Part shown: piece after piece, positions 23,541 through 35,062 of the stretch
Layout: every line of letters starts with the position of its first letter
Numbering within the stretch: position 1 is the first letter of the stretch
Assembly: GCA_029449235.1 (NCBI GenBank)
Contig: JANATG010000011.1
Span: 1,456,001 to 1,520,000 of the forward strand
Source of the DNA: Linnemannia schmuckeri
Taxonomy: Eukaryota; Mortierellomycota; Mortierellomycetes; Mortierellales; Mortierellaceae
Direction: 5' to 3'
Length of the DNA: 64,000 bases
Notes under the pieces: model-generated
Seen by the model: only the letters and a program-made list of their open reading frames with translations
Databases searched by the model: none
What the model was told of the DNA's origin: nothing
Position numbers and translations under genes: made by a program

Positions 23541-24687
23541 CGCCAGCCGAATAAGAAGGAAAGTAAGAGTGATAGGTCAGAGTGACAGTTAGAAGTGTTT
23601 TCTCGTACTTTTCGCTCCTCCGTTTGTTATCCAGGGTGTAAGTGCTTCGTAAGTGTCCTATTTGAACATTGATGTCCAGGAGATCTGTTGACTAGCATGG
23701 TATATCCTTTGTCCATTGAAAGTCGACAGCTTCGTTGCTTTTGATGTAAAGTGCCACTGTTTGCCAGGAGTAAGCGAGTGTCGGTTGCCATTCACGAAAA
23801 GTATTGACTTTTCCTTCCTACCTCATGTTCGGTTGAGTGTGTTCGTGTGTGTGTTGGGTTTGAAAGAAAGTGATGGAAGAAAGATGAATGTGTGCGTGTG
23901 GGGAGTGATCGCTTCTTTTTACACCTGCAGTACGCGTTTTCCTTGAAGCAAGAGGTCACTTTTCTTACTTTTGCTTCTGCCAGATTCCATGGAGTGACCC
24001 TTAACTGTTTCTGGGAAATTCCACGTGATGCAACACGGATATGGACCTGCCTTGACTGGCTGGGCTTGATCTTCCTTTCTTCACGATATACTTTCTTAAT
24101 GTAATGCTCGGCAGGGAATCGGTTGCTGTACTTACAAGGAGGGGTTATACTCCAACCCATCCATCGCTGCATCCCATCCATCGATCCACAACATATACAC
24201 CGAACCCATGTCACATCCAACAATCAGGAAACACCATCGCCAAAAAAAAACTATCTGTTGCCAAACCAGGAAAATCTATTGCCAACCTACCACACCCGGG
24301 ACCTATCGACATTTTTTTTTCTCTCTGTAAAAGTCGTATGAGATTGGGTCACCTATTTCATATGATTATGAAAATAATATGACTGCAACCGAGAACCCAG
24401 ATCCTGTAAACAGGAAAACTCGACAGGCTGCGTCAACCCTCTTTGCGGAAGGCTGATGAACCAAAAGCAGGACACCGATGAACTTACGACTTGGCACAGA
24501 CAACGCAGCAAATAGCATCCATCACTAATCAGAAGAAACGACAGGTCGTCCTTACGCAGGACCCGACAGAACACAACAACTTATCGCATCAGGAGGAATC
24601 GTCTTCATACCCTTTACAGTTGAGAGGAATCATCAACTAACCACCACATCGCTTTCAATATTTTGAACACACCAATAGATATCAGAA
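23541..24687. promoter_or_regulatory. divergent region between p23 and eL6 genes
   Basis: This 1.1-kb region contains the promoters of sba1 (-) and the eL6 gene (+). No coding frame is convincing. CA-rich stretches at about 24150-24300 could be leader or regulatory DNA. No TATA box is obvious next to either start. Confidence 0.45.
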
Positions 24688-26311
24688 ATGGTTCACAAGG
24701 TATGCAACAGACAGTGCACACTCAGAGAACGGATCAAGGGTCAATATACTGTACTACGACCATCGACAACCAAGGGAAACGACAATATCGACAGTTTTCT
24801 TTTACCCTTCATAATCAATTTGAGACTACGCGGGAGTGTACGACAAACCAGCTCGGCTTTGGAGTCCCTTCTCAAAACGTTGTTTTTGAGTGACCAAGTT
24901 GAGACGCGTGGCAAGGGATCGGGAAGCGTATTCTACGACAGAAGCAGGATAGGAGGGATAGTAGTGCAGCAATAGAACCGGACAGAGCTGGACTTGAGCA
25001 AGCAGGATGAACTGATTCGATTATGGCAGTAAAAACAGCGATCGCAGAGGACGATGATGTTCGCATCAAAGGATTCCTCTGTCGCTTTTGGTCCGAAGAG
25101 TTTGCCATGACGGAAACAATAGTTCATCACAGGAATCAGAGTCTACCGGCTATATGGCTATGCAGTCTGAAAATTGAATACGCCTTTTTCTAGGTTACAA
25201 CAAATGCCGCTGTTGTTAAGGTGTCTTTTCACTATCATAGCGCTTTGCGTATGAAAATGAGATGGCTGGTTCAGGAGGCAACAAGACGGGCGTCATGGAA
25301 GTTTACCAGGAGCAGCAATAATCAGCCACGACTGTCACCACAACTCTACTTGAGAGCATTCTGGCGTTTCAGTAATCCCATTTGGAGACATGGCATTAAC
25401 GACTGGATTATCTGTTCGATGAACACTCCCTCGTTTTAGCCCCGCAACTCGCTCTTGACCGCTGGTGTCAACAAGTACAGCCGCTCGCAGGTCGTCGCCA
25501 AGCGTGTCTTGTACAAGCGCAAGCCCGCTGGTGCCGTTGCCGTCTGCCCCCCTGCCGCCAACAAGACCGTTGAGGTCAAGGGCGCCAAGAACGGTGGTTC
25601 CCGCGTCATTGCCGCTGCCAAGGCCCCCCGCTTCTACGCCGCTGAGGATGTTGCTCTTCCCAAGAAGAACCGCAAGCACGCCGGTGTTGCCAAGCTCCGC
25701 AGCACCATCGTCCCCGGTACCGTCCTCATTCTCTTGGCTGGTCGCTACCGCGGCAAGCGCGTTGTCTTCTTGAAGCAGCTTGAGTCTGGCTTGTTGCTCG
25801 TCTCTGGCCCCTTCAAGGTCAACGGTGTCCCCCTCAAGCGTGTCAACCAGGCCTACGTCATTGCCACCTCCACCAAGGTCGAGCTTGATGCCTCCAAGGT
25901 AACACATTGTTTATGTTGCTCGATTGAAGTTTTATGCAAAGTGGCCTGTGCGAGAAAAGAAAGAGAGGCATGGAGTCAAATGAGCAAAAAAAAGGATATG
26001 CGATGACAAAGAAAAACATGGAGACGGAATATTAACCAGCTTGTTTATTTTATTGAAACAAACAGATCGATGCTCAGTTGAACGATGCCTACTTTGCCCG
26101 CCCCAAGGCTGCCAAGAAGGCCGCCACAGAGGAGGCTTTCTTCGAGGGCGAGAAGAAGAAGGAGCCCCTTGCCGAGAACAAGGTCGCTCTCCAGAAGGCC
26201 ACCGACAAGGTTATCCTTGAGGCCGTCAACAAGGTCGAGCACCTCCGCCAGTACTTGTCTGCCAAGTTCTCTCTCTCCAAGGGCCAGGCCCCCCACGCTC
26301 TCCAGTTCTAA
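24688..26311 (+). CDS. RPL6: 60S ribosomal protein eL6
   Basis: Three exons, 24688-24699, 25440-25898 and 26066-26311, give 238 aa. Exon 1 carries only Met-Val-His-Lys. The next exon continues PRNSLLTAGVNKYSRSQ and contains the eL6 hallmarks KLRSTIVPGTVLILLAGRYR and GKRVVFLKQLESGLLLVSGP. The third exon holds the Lys-rich linker and the C-terminal QYLSAKFSLSKGQAPHALQF. eL6 is a structural protein of the large subunit. Codon use is strongly biased towards C- and G-ending codons (GCC, AAG, GTC), as expected for high expression. Intron 1 is 740 nt, long for this window; intron 2 is 167 nt. Confidence 0.95.
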
Positions 26312-26899
26312 GTTTTTGGTTGTTTTTGATGCCACCCCTCACCTTCCCCATCACCTTTAACTTTTGAATTGTTGTCGTCTATGAATAAAAAGCATGCGCG
26401 TGAATCCTTCCATTCCCTTTTGCTTGTTTTTGGATAATTCATTATTATGTTTTTGAGTACGAATAGCGAAGAAGTGTTGATGGTCGATGCTTAAGAGTAC
26501 TTGACTGTTGAAGAAAGAGAGCTGGCAACGAGCAATAATTGCTGTTGCAAACCAGTTGGTGTGCAATTCGTGTTTTCTGTTCTCTTTCTAGCAGTGTATG
26601 TACTACAGACAAAGGCAGACAAAGGCAGACAAAGAGACACAGAAGTCCGACCATGGTCCATTCGCTGGTGGCATGTCATTGGCTCTTTATCGATAAAATG
26701 CGTTTCGAATCCGCTATTGCACATGACATTATTATGCCCTCTCACCCCTTGTACGAGTTTTTTTTGTATTCGCGTTTGTTCCTCAAAGAACACAACGACA
26801 CATAATAGCGCCCTTCCTCACTTTTTTTTTTTTTCTCTTCTCATCACTCTCACCTCCCTTTCACTCCAACCTATTCTATAGGATCATCACTCACACACC
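26312..26899. other. eL6 3' flank and Surf4 promoter
   Basis: The eL6 3' untranslated region has an AATAAA-like signal (ATGAATAAAAAGC near 26380). The second half is the Surf4 promoter, with three copies of GACAAAGGCAGACAAAG-like sequence at 26607-26636 and a T run followed by a CT-rich stretch at 26822-26880. No gene is supported. Confidence 0.5.
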
Positions 26900-27863
26900 A
26901 TGGACTCCCTCAAGGACTACTCGAGCAAGCTGGAAGACATCATCGATAGGATCGGGCAGCCCATCAAGCCCCATATCCCCGCCATTGCTCGCTTCCTCAT
27001 CGTCGTTACCTTCCTCGAAGACGCAATTCGCATCTCCACCCAGTTCGGCGACCAGCTCTACTACCTCCAACGGCACCGTGGCTTTCCCTGGGGCCTCAGC
27101 CATCTCTTCCTTATCCTCAATGTTCTCGTAAGTTGTCCTTCAGAGCTGCTTTTTAGGAACAAGGAAATATCACTATTTCTTTCGTAAATTAAGAATGCTT
27201 TCGTGGCCTTGGCACTAAACAATCACATCTTTCGGTTGCCGGTTGATGGTTGAATATCACATTAATGAAAATTAGACTATGCTGAGCTGTTCGACACTGG
27301 TAATTGCAAGGAAACACACGGAATACGCAGCAGCAGCCCTGCTGGGCGTTGTTGTCACACAGGCCCTCGGATACGGACTCATCTTTGACGCCAGCTTCTT
27401 CCTCCGCAACCTCTCCGTTATTGGCGGTCTTCTCATGGTCGTCTCGGACAGCATCGATAAGCGCCGCCAGCTCTTTGCAGGACTGCCCTCGGTCACAGAG
27501 TCCAACAAACGCACCTACTTCCAGCTCGCAGGACGTGTTCTCTTGATCTTTTTGTTTGTCGGCTTTATTCTCCATGGATCGTGGTCGTTCACCCGTCTGA
27601 TTGGCGCCATCATTGGATTCGGCGCCTGTGTCATGGTCGCTGTGGGATTCAAGGCCAAGTGGTCGGCCATGTTCTTGGTCCTCTTCCTCTCGGTCTTCAA
27701 CATCGTTGTCAACAACTGGTGGTCGGTCGAGAACTCGTCCGCCCACAAGGATTTCTTAAAGTATGACTTTTTCCAGACCCTTTCTATCATGGGCGGACTC
27801 TTGCTCCTCGTCACCATCGGACCCGGCGGCATGTCCATGGACGAGAAGAAGAAGGCCTTCTAG
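26900..27863 (+). CDS. erv29: Surf4/Erv29 endoplasmic-reticulum cargo receptor
   Basis: Two exons, 26900-27127 and 27276-27863, give 271 aa. The protein is polytopic (about seven membrane segments) and begins with a short cytosolic stretch. It carries the family signatures ARFLIVVTFLEDAIRI and GFPWGLSHLF, then the membrane-rich C-terminal half. It ends in KKKAF, a di-lysine KKxx signal for retrieval from Golgi to ER. Surf4/Erv29 packs soluble secretory proteins into COPII vesicles. The start follows a CT-rich promoter and a short CA-rich leader. It stands next to the GDP-mannose transporter, another early secretory gene, but nothing suggests co-regulation beyond position. Confidence 0.94.
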
Positions 27864-27975
27864 ACGATCTCTCACTTTTTACAGTTCTTTCAGGATATTA
27901 TTCTATTTTTTTCAACTTGGATGCGAAATACAAACACGAAACTCTTTTTTCTTTTCGTACATTTAAAATGGATAC

Positions 27976-28153
27976 ATGGCAAAAGATGAACAAATGGGCG
28001 CGAGGAGCCAAATTGAAACCATGAGCGACATGGTCATCGACGAGGGCCAGGGAGGAATTCAGTCAACGGCAGAATATCGTCGTGCTGCTGCTCTCTTGGC
28101 TGGAGATAGTTGCTGGTCGTTGAACACAATGAACCGAGAGGCGTTGCGTATGT
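27976..28153 (+). other. unassigned 59-codon open stretch upstream of the GDP-mannose transporter
   Basis: An ATG at 27976 opens a 59-codon frame with no stop and coding-like composition (MAKDEQMGARSQ, then EYRRAAALLAGDSCWSLNTM). It reaches a GTATGT donor at 28154. It could be an untranslated-leader exon with an upstream frame. It could instead be an alternative N-terminal exon of the transporter (joining at 28448 keeps frame only if a GTATTT donor four bases downstream is used), or a small separate gene. I recognise no family in it. Confidence 0.3.
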
Positions 28154-28469
28154 ATTTTTGTTGCAATTGTTATCGAGTGTGATTGTTTGGTCTGCTTCAG
28201 CCCTCTCTTATTGTCTTTTGCTTTGATTTTTTTTTTGTTTGCTCTCGTGGCCCAAGGGTTCCTTTTGTCTTCTCGTTTCTTAAGTTTTTTTCTTTTTTTT
28301 TCTTTTTTCTTTCTCCACTCACCAACCATAACAGCAACGACCATACTATACCTACGCCTCTTTATTTTCCCTACCATCTTATTCTCCTTCCTCTTTCTTT
28401 CTCGCTTCACTCTCACTCCTCCTCTCTCGGGACTCTCTCTTCCACAGGAAACATACATCACACAGCAGG

Positions 28470-29931
28470 ATGACAGCACCACTGCCGTCGTCAGGATCGA
28501 TCGCCAACTCGGCACCCATGAGCATCCTTGCCTATTGTGCCTCAAGCATCCTCATGACAGTGACCAACAAGATGGTCCTCTCCCACTTTGACTTTCACAT
28601 GAACTTCCTCCTTCTCAGCGTCCAGGTAATAACAAAATGAGTAGCACTATCGTCTGTCGTCTAAACTAGGTACACAAACAAGACGAAACTTTTATTGACT
28701 GTGTCCATTTCTGCTTGTTGCGAAACATAGACAACGGTGGCGATTGTACTACTAAAAGTATTCAAGAATGCAGGACTCATATCGTTCAGGAGGGTCGACA
28801 GGACAGAGGCGAAAAAATGGTTCCCGATCTCATTAACACTGGTCGCCATGGTCTACACTGGAAGCAAGAGTTTGCAATATCTGAGCATCCCTCTCTATAC
28901 CATCTTTAAGAATCTGACCATTATCCTTATTGCCTATGGCGAGGTGCTGTGGTTCGGGAGCAAAGTCACCCCTATGATGCTTCTCAGCTTTGCATTCATG
29001 GTAGGTCCAGAAGCCAATAGCAATAGGCAGGGTGAAAGTCTTCATTTTTTGATTTTGTCTTTTTTGTTCGAAGGGTACCTCGATCTAATGAAATACTACT
29101 GCTACTTGTTCTAGGTCCTGTCATCAGTGATAGCAGGATGGTCGGATCTCAAGTCATTTGCACCCACGGATGGGATCCTCTTCAACATTGGATACTTCTG
29201 GATGGGGCTCAACTGCTTCTCCTCCGCGGGATACGTTCTCTACATGCGCAAACGGATCAAGCACTTCAACTTTAAGGACTTTGATACTGTCTACTACAAC
29301 AACATCCTCAGCTTGCCCGTCATGCTTGTACTCAGTCTGTTCCTGGAAGGCTGGACGTCAGGGGAGTTTGAACGAACTTTGTAAGTCCAGCATTTTCCCG
29401 ACTGACCCAACCATGCCTTGCGGTTCACTCAATCACATTCATAACTCGACTCACTCTGACACCTTGTATTTTCTTGTATCGTTTAATAGTTCAGAGGATG
29501 TTCGACAAGCCCTTGTAGTAGCCATGGTATTGTCAGGCGTGTCATCGTTCTTGATCTCGTATGGCAGTGCTTGGTGTGTACGATGCACATCTTCAACAAC
29601 TTATTCAATGGTCGGAGCACTCAACAAACTGCCAGTAGCAGCCAGCGGGATCCTCTTTCTTGGAGACCCAGCAACAGCAGGAAACATTTTCGGCATTCTC
29701 TTTGGGTTTATTGCTGGTCTTTTGTACAGCTACAGCAAGACGGCACAGGCGCAGGCAAATTTGGCCCTTGCTAATGGATCGGCTCTGTCAAAACCACTCT
29801 TGCCCGAGACAACGGCATCTTCGAATGCGGGGGCCGAGGCATTGGAATTGACCACGCCCGCATCCCTGCCCAGCAAGTCGTCTGCTCCTCCATTGTACAT
29901 TCCTAACCCAGACGGCAAGGTCGCAGATTGA
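28470..29931 (+). CDS. vrg4: Golgi GDP-mannose transporter (Vrg4/Gmt1)
   Basis: Four exons, 28470-28625, 28731-29000, 29115-29380 and 29490-29931, give 377 aa. It is a drug/metabolite-superfamily nucleotide-sugar transporter with about ten helices. ANSAPMSILAYCASSILMTV near the N terminus, FKNLTIILIAYGE and GALNKLPVAASG are the known motifs; the latter two line the GDP-mannose site in yeast Vrg4. It exchanges GDP-mannose for GMP across the Golgi membrane and feeds protein and lipid mannosylation. The start chosen is the ATG at 28470, which gives an N terminus of usual family length. The C-terminal ~65 residues are longer than in yeast and Ser/Pro-rich. Confidence 0.94.
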
Positions 29932-31832
29932 TTGACCGATCGTCCGTTTTTTTTGTATGTAGATAGATAAAGAATAATAACTTGGTTCAAGATGCGATCC
30001 ATCCTCTGCAATCTTCACACATGATGTTTCCTCTCTTTGTGCAAGGAGCATAAGGGAATGTTTTTATTTTTCGCCACTGGAGTAAGGGAGGGTCAGGATG
30101 GACTTCCTCTCTTCATTCAGGACATTCTTGTTCACCTGAGCAATTGAGCATGCAGATGAAAAATGGAACAAAAGAAAGGAAGGCCCCTCCTCACCCTTTA
30201 ATAGAAGGGAAACTGAGACACACCCTTTTTTGTATGTCCATTGACGGGGTAGACGTTTTTATTTTTTCGTTTCGTTTCGCCGGACGCGATTTGATCGATT
30301 GCTGTGCGCACCATTGCCTTCATTGTGGCGTTTGGATATCCTCACTCCCTCAGCTTCATGTCGTTGAATTTTATCACAGGCTGGCCAAGAATGATACCTT
30401 TAGGCTCGATCGATGCACCATAGATAAAATCTACTATTATTTATCTGCTCTGCTGAAGAATCAGGATCATGTCACTGGACTATTCGATGACCATCGGTAA
30501 CTGCCATTTTCCCTCTGAGCCCGTCAGATGCACAGAGAGACACACATTAACACCAGAATGGAGCCATTATTCCTACAACGGCATCCGCTCTCATATGTCT
30601 GTTTGCGTTATCGTTGATTGTTGTTATTTTGTCAGTCCAGTCTGGATGGGATTCCTGATAAGAGATAGATCCTTACTTTTTCTTTTTCTTTTTCATGTAG
30701 GTGTTGCATAGTTGTACTCAATTGAGTCGTTGAGGCGTAAGAGACGCACTTTGTTTGTCTCAATCTGTAACATGTCTCTCGGGTGTTGTTAGCATAAGAG
30801 ACGAAGAACAAAAAAATGCTAGATCGCAGTTCACCCTTGAGACTCCCGTCTGTGCTGAGCTTCACATCATTGCCGTCACTCCACAATGTCGTGTCTATTC
30901 TAGTAGATCTGCTACTAATCCTAATACCTTCTCTGCGTTGCACACCATCGCTCCATTGAATGGCTATTCAATTGTCCTCCTTTTAGGGCCATTGAAGTCT
31001 TTGAGTAATACCCTTTTTCCCTTCTTTCGTTCGCAGTTTCTCTTTTCTCTTTTCTTTTCTTTTCCTTTCTCGCATTCGTTCTCTCTCTCCTTCCTTTACG
31101 TTCGTATCGTCCCTTGTCCTTTTCTTACCCTCATTTCCCCTTCCCTGTTCACAACGAACAACGACACGTACACAACTCAATCGTCCTTCTGCTTTCTTTC
31201 TTGATCCCATTTAATTCGCTTTCTTTTGCGAGCCTTTCTTTTGCTTCTTTTCTTTTGTTCTTTGCGTCCCTCTTTTTGCAAGGCGGTTCATCCTCCTTCT
31301 TCTCCATCATATATTCTCCTCCTTGCCCTCCCCTTCACTTTGCAGCACGTTTATCAAGGAGAAAGCAGTAGACACGCAAGGAAACGCCTCCTCCCGTCGA
31401 CTAACAAAAAACATACACTCAGTGACACCACCGACGTCCCCTTCCTCGTACTTGTAGGTGGTCCTTTTATCTCGCTTCCCGATGCATATCCTAATTACAG
31501 GAAATAAGTGACGATTTGCTTGATCTCCATCTTCCTCCTTCTCCTCCTCCTCCTCCTCCTCCTTCCTTGGTCCTTATCCTGTCCTACTCTGTCACTCCTC
31601 GCACCTAGCTGCATAATTCACAAGCACAAGGATATCTCCTCTCTAGTTTTCTAGTACCTTCAATCCTCTCTCCTCACCTACTTTCGATCTGCGGATTGTC
31701 ACTCAAAGAACAAAGAAACAAAAACACTGACATGATATTCCACCTTACCATTTACATTTTTACGACTTTGCTACATGCAATGTTCTCACATAGCCCGCAT
31801 ATTTGACGATCCCTCCCTTCTCCCCTTTTTAA
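29932..31832. other. long upstream region of the GT2 synthase gene
   Basis: About 1.9 kb with no supported gene. From about 31030 it turns strongly pyrimidine-rich (31030-31340 and 31530-31690, including a CTC repeat at 31537-31563). It then passes into an A/C-rich leader before the start codon at 31833. It reads as a long promoter region. Confidence 0.5.
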
Positions 31833-34147
31833 ATGCCACCCCAACCTCCAGATGTGGAAGTAGTGCATGGCATGGACGGGCAATTGCCTACCAACCACTC
31901 AAAGGATCCTTTGAACCTGACGATGCCCATCGCCGCTGTGGGCATCAAAGGACTTGACCACCATGGTCGATCGCCATCCTCCCCCGATCACTCGCCCAAT
32001 GAGATAGGACTCGACACCTTCCCAGTAACCGGAGCAGTAGTACCCTCTACCCCCATCTCCCCTCCACTCTTAGTCCCCGCCTCAACAACATCGTCCGAGG
32101 TCGCAAAGAGCTTTGGCCTAAAGTCGTCGCATGTCTCGATCTGGAAAAAAGGAGCGTGGATAGTGTTTACGATGGGTATCTTTTTGTTGCCCTACATTGT
32201 CCTAAAAGCCTGCTTCCATATCCAGGTCACTGCAGGCGCATGGCAGACGTCAGTCACGTACGGTATGCTTATGGCGCTTGACTTTATGGCAGTCATTAGT
32301 TTTTCGGCCCTTAACCGACGCAAGGTCAACAACAGGGTCAAGAGGCGAGACCCACACTGGGTCGGAGTGTCGACGGGCATTCTTGCAGTCGGCTATCGTG
32401 AGGATCCTGTCCTGTTGGAGGGCTGTCTGAAGAGTCTGAAGGCGGTCCGGTATCAGCGCAATCAGCGAGTTATGCTTGTGGTCGATGGTAACGAGACGCA
32501 GGACGAGTATATGGCCCAAATCTTTATGAAGGTCTTTGAGGACCAAGGGGCGGTCATCTTCCGACCCGACTTTTTGACCATGGATCGACAGGCGAACGAC
32601 AAGGACCGACAAGACTTGGTTCGTCAGATTGCGTACCAGCCTGGCCCTGTATGTGTGATGCAGCCCCACCGTGGAAAGCGATCGGCTATGTATACGGGCT
32701 TTGCGGTCTTGCTCCAGCAGGGTATCGAATCGGTTGTGGTCACCGATTCTGACACGTACTTGGACTCCCACGTCTGCAGAGGTAAAATTTTTTTTACGCG
32801 TTTTATTTTGTAGAGTGTACAATGCCAATGCCAATACAAATGCCAATGCTGGTTGGTCCTGGATAGAATGGATGCTAATACTTGCTGTTGACTTGTGCTG
32901 ACTAACCTAAATGATGATTCCGCCTTCCTTTCTCCATAGAACTTGCGTTTGCACTGGCCGAGTCACCTATTGTTGGAGCTGCTACAGGAGATGTCCGCAT
33001 CTACAACACAGGCACCTGGGTTAGTTTCCTATCCTCCCTCCGCTACTGGTTCGCCTTCAACCTCGAACGTGGTGCGCAATCGTACCACTCTGTGGTCAAC
33101 TGTGTCTCGGGCCCCCTTGGTATCTACCGCATGTCAATCGTCTCTGAGGTGATGGACAGCTGGGTGAGGCAATCGTTCTTGGGTGTCCTCTGCACCTACG
33201 GAGACGACCGCCACTTGACCAACCTGGTCCTCCGCGAAGGGTTCAAGGTCAAGTTCTCGCACTATGCCATCTGCTACACTGACACGCCGATCAGGTTCAT
33301 TGCCTGGGTCACTCAGCAAACACGCTGGTCCAAATCGTTCTTCCGTGAGATCCCTATCCAACTGGGTTGCATGCACCTCCACTCGCCCTGGATGACCTAT
33401 GCATTGTTGTACCAGCTGGTGTACCCCATGATGATGATCTACAATCTGGTCAACTGTATCTACTTTGGTACTGGATCTCAGATCTCGTGGTGGCTGGTCT
33501 CAATCGTGTTTGTGGGCATGTTGAAGACGGCGTATGCTGTTCGTGTCACGGGTGACAAGAAGTTCTTCTTCACGACCGTCTATGGGTTCCTGTACATGCT
33601 CGGCTACGTCCCTGCCAAGATCTTTGCCGCCCTCACTCTCTACGATAATTCCTGGGGCACAAGGTATTTTCCTTCACTTTTCTTTACTTTACTTTCCTTT
33701 TTTTTTTTTTTTTTTTTTGCGCGGACTATGATGTGTTTGTGTCCTTTATAAGTGCCTAACATTTGTTACCCTACGTTCAATTTTCTTAATTACTCAATTA
33801 GTGCGCGTTTGATTCGCAACTTTACACAGTTGCAGAACTACATCGCACCAGTGACGTGGGGCTCGATCCTCTTCTTTGGAATCTTCCACAACCCAAGCCG
33901 GTACGCCCAACACGCACCCCTGGCCGAGGGTCAATCACCTCCAATCTTCTCAGACGCGTTTGTGATCTGTTCGCTGTGCGTTTTTGCGTTGGCTTACCTA
34001 GTTGCCTTCTTCTGGTTCTTTGTCCGTACTGGTATTCTAACGCGCGACTTTAAACGCGATTTTACATATGAGGAGCTATACGAGAGCACGGAAAGCTATG
34101 TTAATGTCGATGGTGGTAAACGTAAGGTCGCCCGCTTCGAGGTGTGA
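31833..34147 (+). CDS. GT2 polysaccharide synthase, hyaluronan-synthase/Cps1-like
   Basis: Three exons, 31833-32781, 32940-33663 and 33802-34147, give 672 aa. A Pro/Ser-rich cytosolic N terminus precedes two membrane helices (about residues 105-155). The processive glycosyltransferase domain follows, with VVDGNE, TDSDTYLDS (DxD nucleotide-sugar site), YGDDRHLTN (GDD acid) and QQTRWSKS (QxxRW product-binding motif). Several more membrane helices complete the channel. This motif set is that of hyaluronan and chitin synthases. The short domain and the RHL/WSKS context resemble hyaluronan synthases and the Cryptococcus Cps1 protein more than fungal chitin synthases. The product (hyaluronan, a related glycosaminoglycan-like polymer or short chitin) cannot be decided from sequence. 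It acts at the plasma membrane, by inference. Confidence 0.88.
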
Positions 34148-34481
34148 AAAGCAAACAAACAACCACTACATAATAAGGAATACCCACCTTCCCACTTATC
34201 CTTAGTCAACGTTTCCTTACACGCCTATTCTGCTAGAATTTTTTATAACGTACTTTTTTTTTCTTCTTCGTTGCCTTACTTATTCCTAATATCGCTTCAA
34301 CACCAAAAATACAAGTAAACAATCCTGCACGAAACACGTTGGGGGAAAAGGAAAAAAAGCTGTGTTTCCCATGGAGAAAAAAAAAGATGTCTCACGATCG
34401 AGGCCCTGCTCTGGATTTGCGAAGTTCTTTTTTTGTGTGTGTGGGTGTACGTCAGAAGTGAACTGAGATTTTTTGCTATCT

Positions 34482-34518
<37 letters not shown>

Positions 34519-35062
34519 CGTTATATTTTCCAGCGGTCATATCGCTAAGGTTGTTGTTGTTGTTGTCTGTCCGCCGAGGCCTACATAAAAGGGTGCGGCG
34601 TGAACGACTGTAGGAGTAGTTGCTTTTTTGTTCATGCGCGTAAGGGATAGGATGATAGCCGCTTCTTGGAAAGGAAGGGAGGAAATTCTAATGGTTTGTG
34701 TGTATATGTGTGTGTGGACTGTGGACTGTGGACTATGGAACAAGACGGCGGCGTACAAGGGGAATGAGATGACTTCCTCAAAAGGAGTCCATTCTCCGTT
34801 TTGACTGTTGTATCATAGACCTTACTCACTTTTACTATTCACTCTGTTTCCAGTGGGATGTGTATGCATGTGTGAGAGAGAGGTGCGTGTATGTGAATTG
34901 AATTTTCCTGCTTTGGCCTCGTGCGAAAAATATCTTTTTGAATAAAAAGTGAGCAAGTCCTTTTTTCACTTTTTACTTTTGTCTCTCTTCCCATTTTTCT
35001 TCTCACCAACGACTCACCACAAGGACAACGTTCACAATAAACAGTAACAACAACGACATAAC
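34148..35062. other. intergenic region with 36-base T tract
   Basis: This contains the 3' flank of the GT2 gene and the promoter of the M24 peptidase gene. It holds a 36-base T run (34483-34518), the longest homopolymer in the window. AATAAAAAG at about 34939-34947 may be a TATA-like element 120 bases before the peptidase start. Confidence 0.5.
34483..34518. repeat. poly(T) tract, 36 bases
   Basis: This is an uninterrupted T run in intergenic DNA. Comparable runs occur at 6456-6481, 20777-20799, 33698-33718, 38172-38197, 43420-43446 and 46147-46170, mostly in introns or promoters. Lengths of such runs are prone to sequencing and assembly error. Confidence 0.85.
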
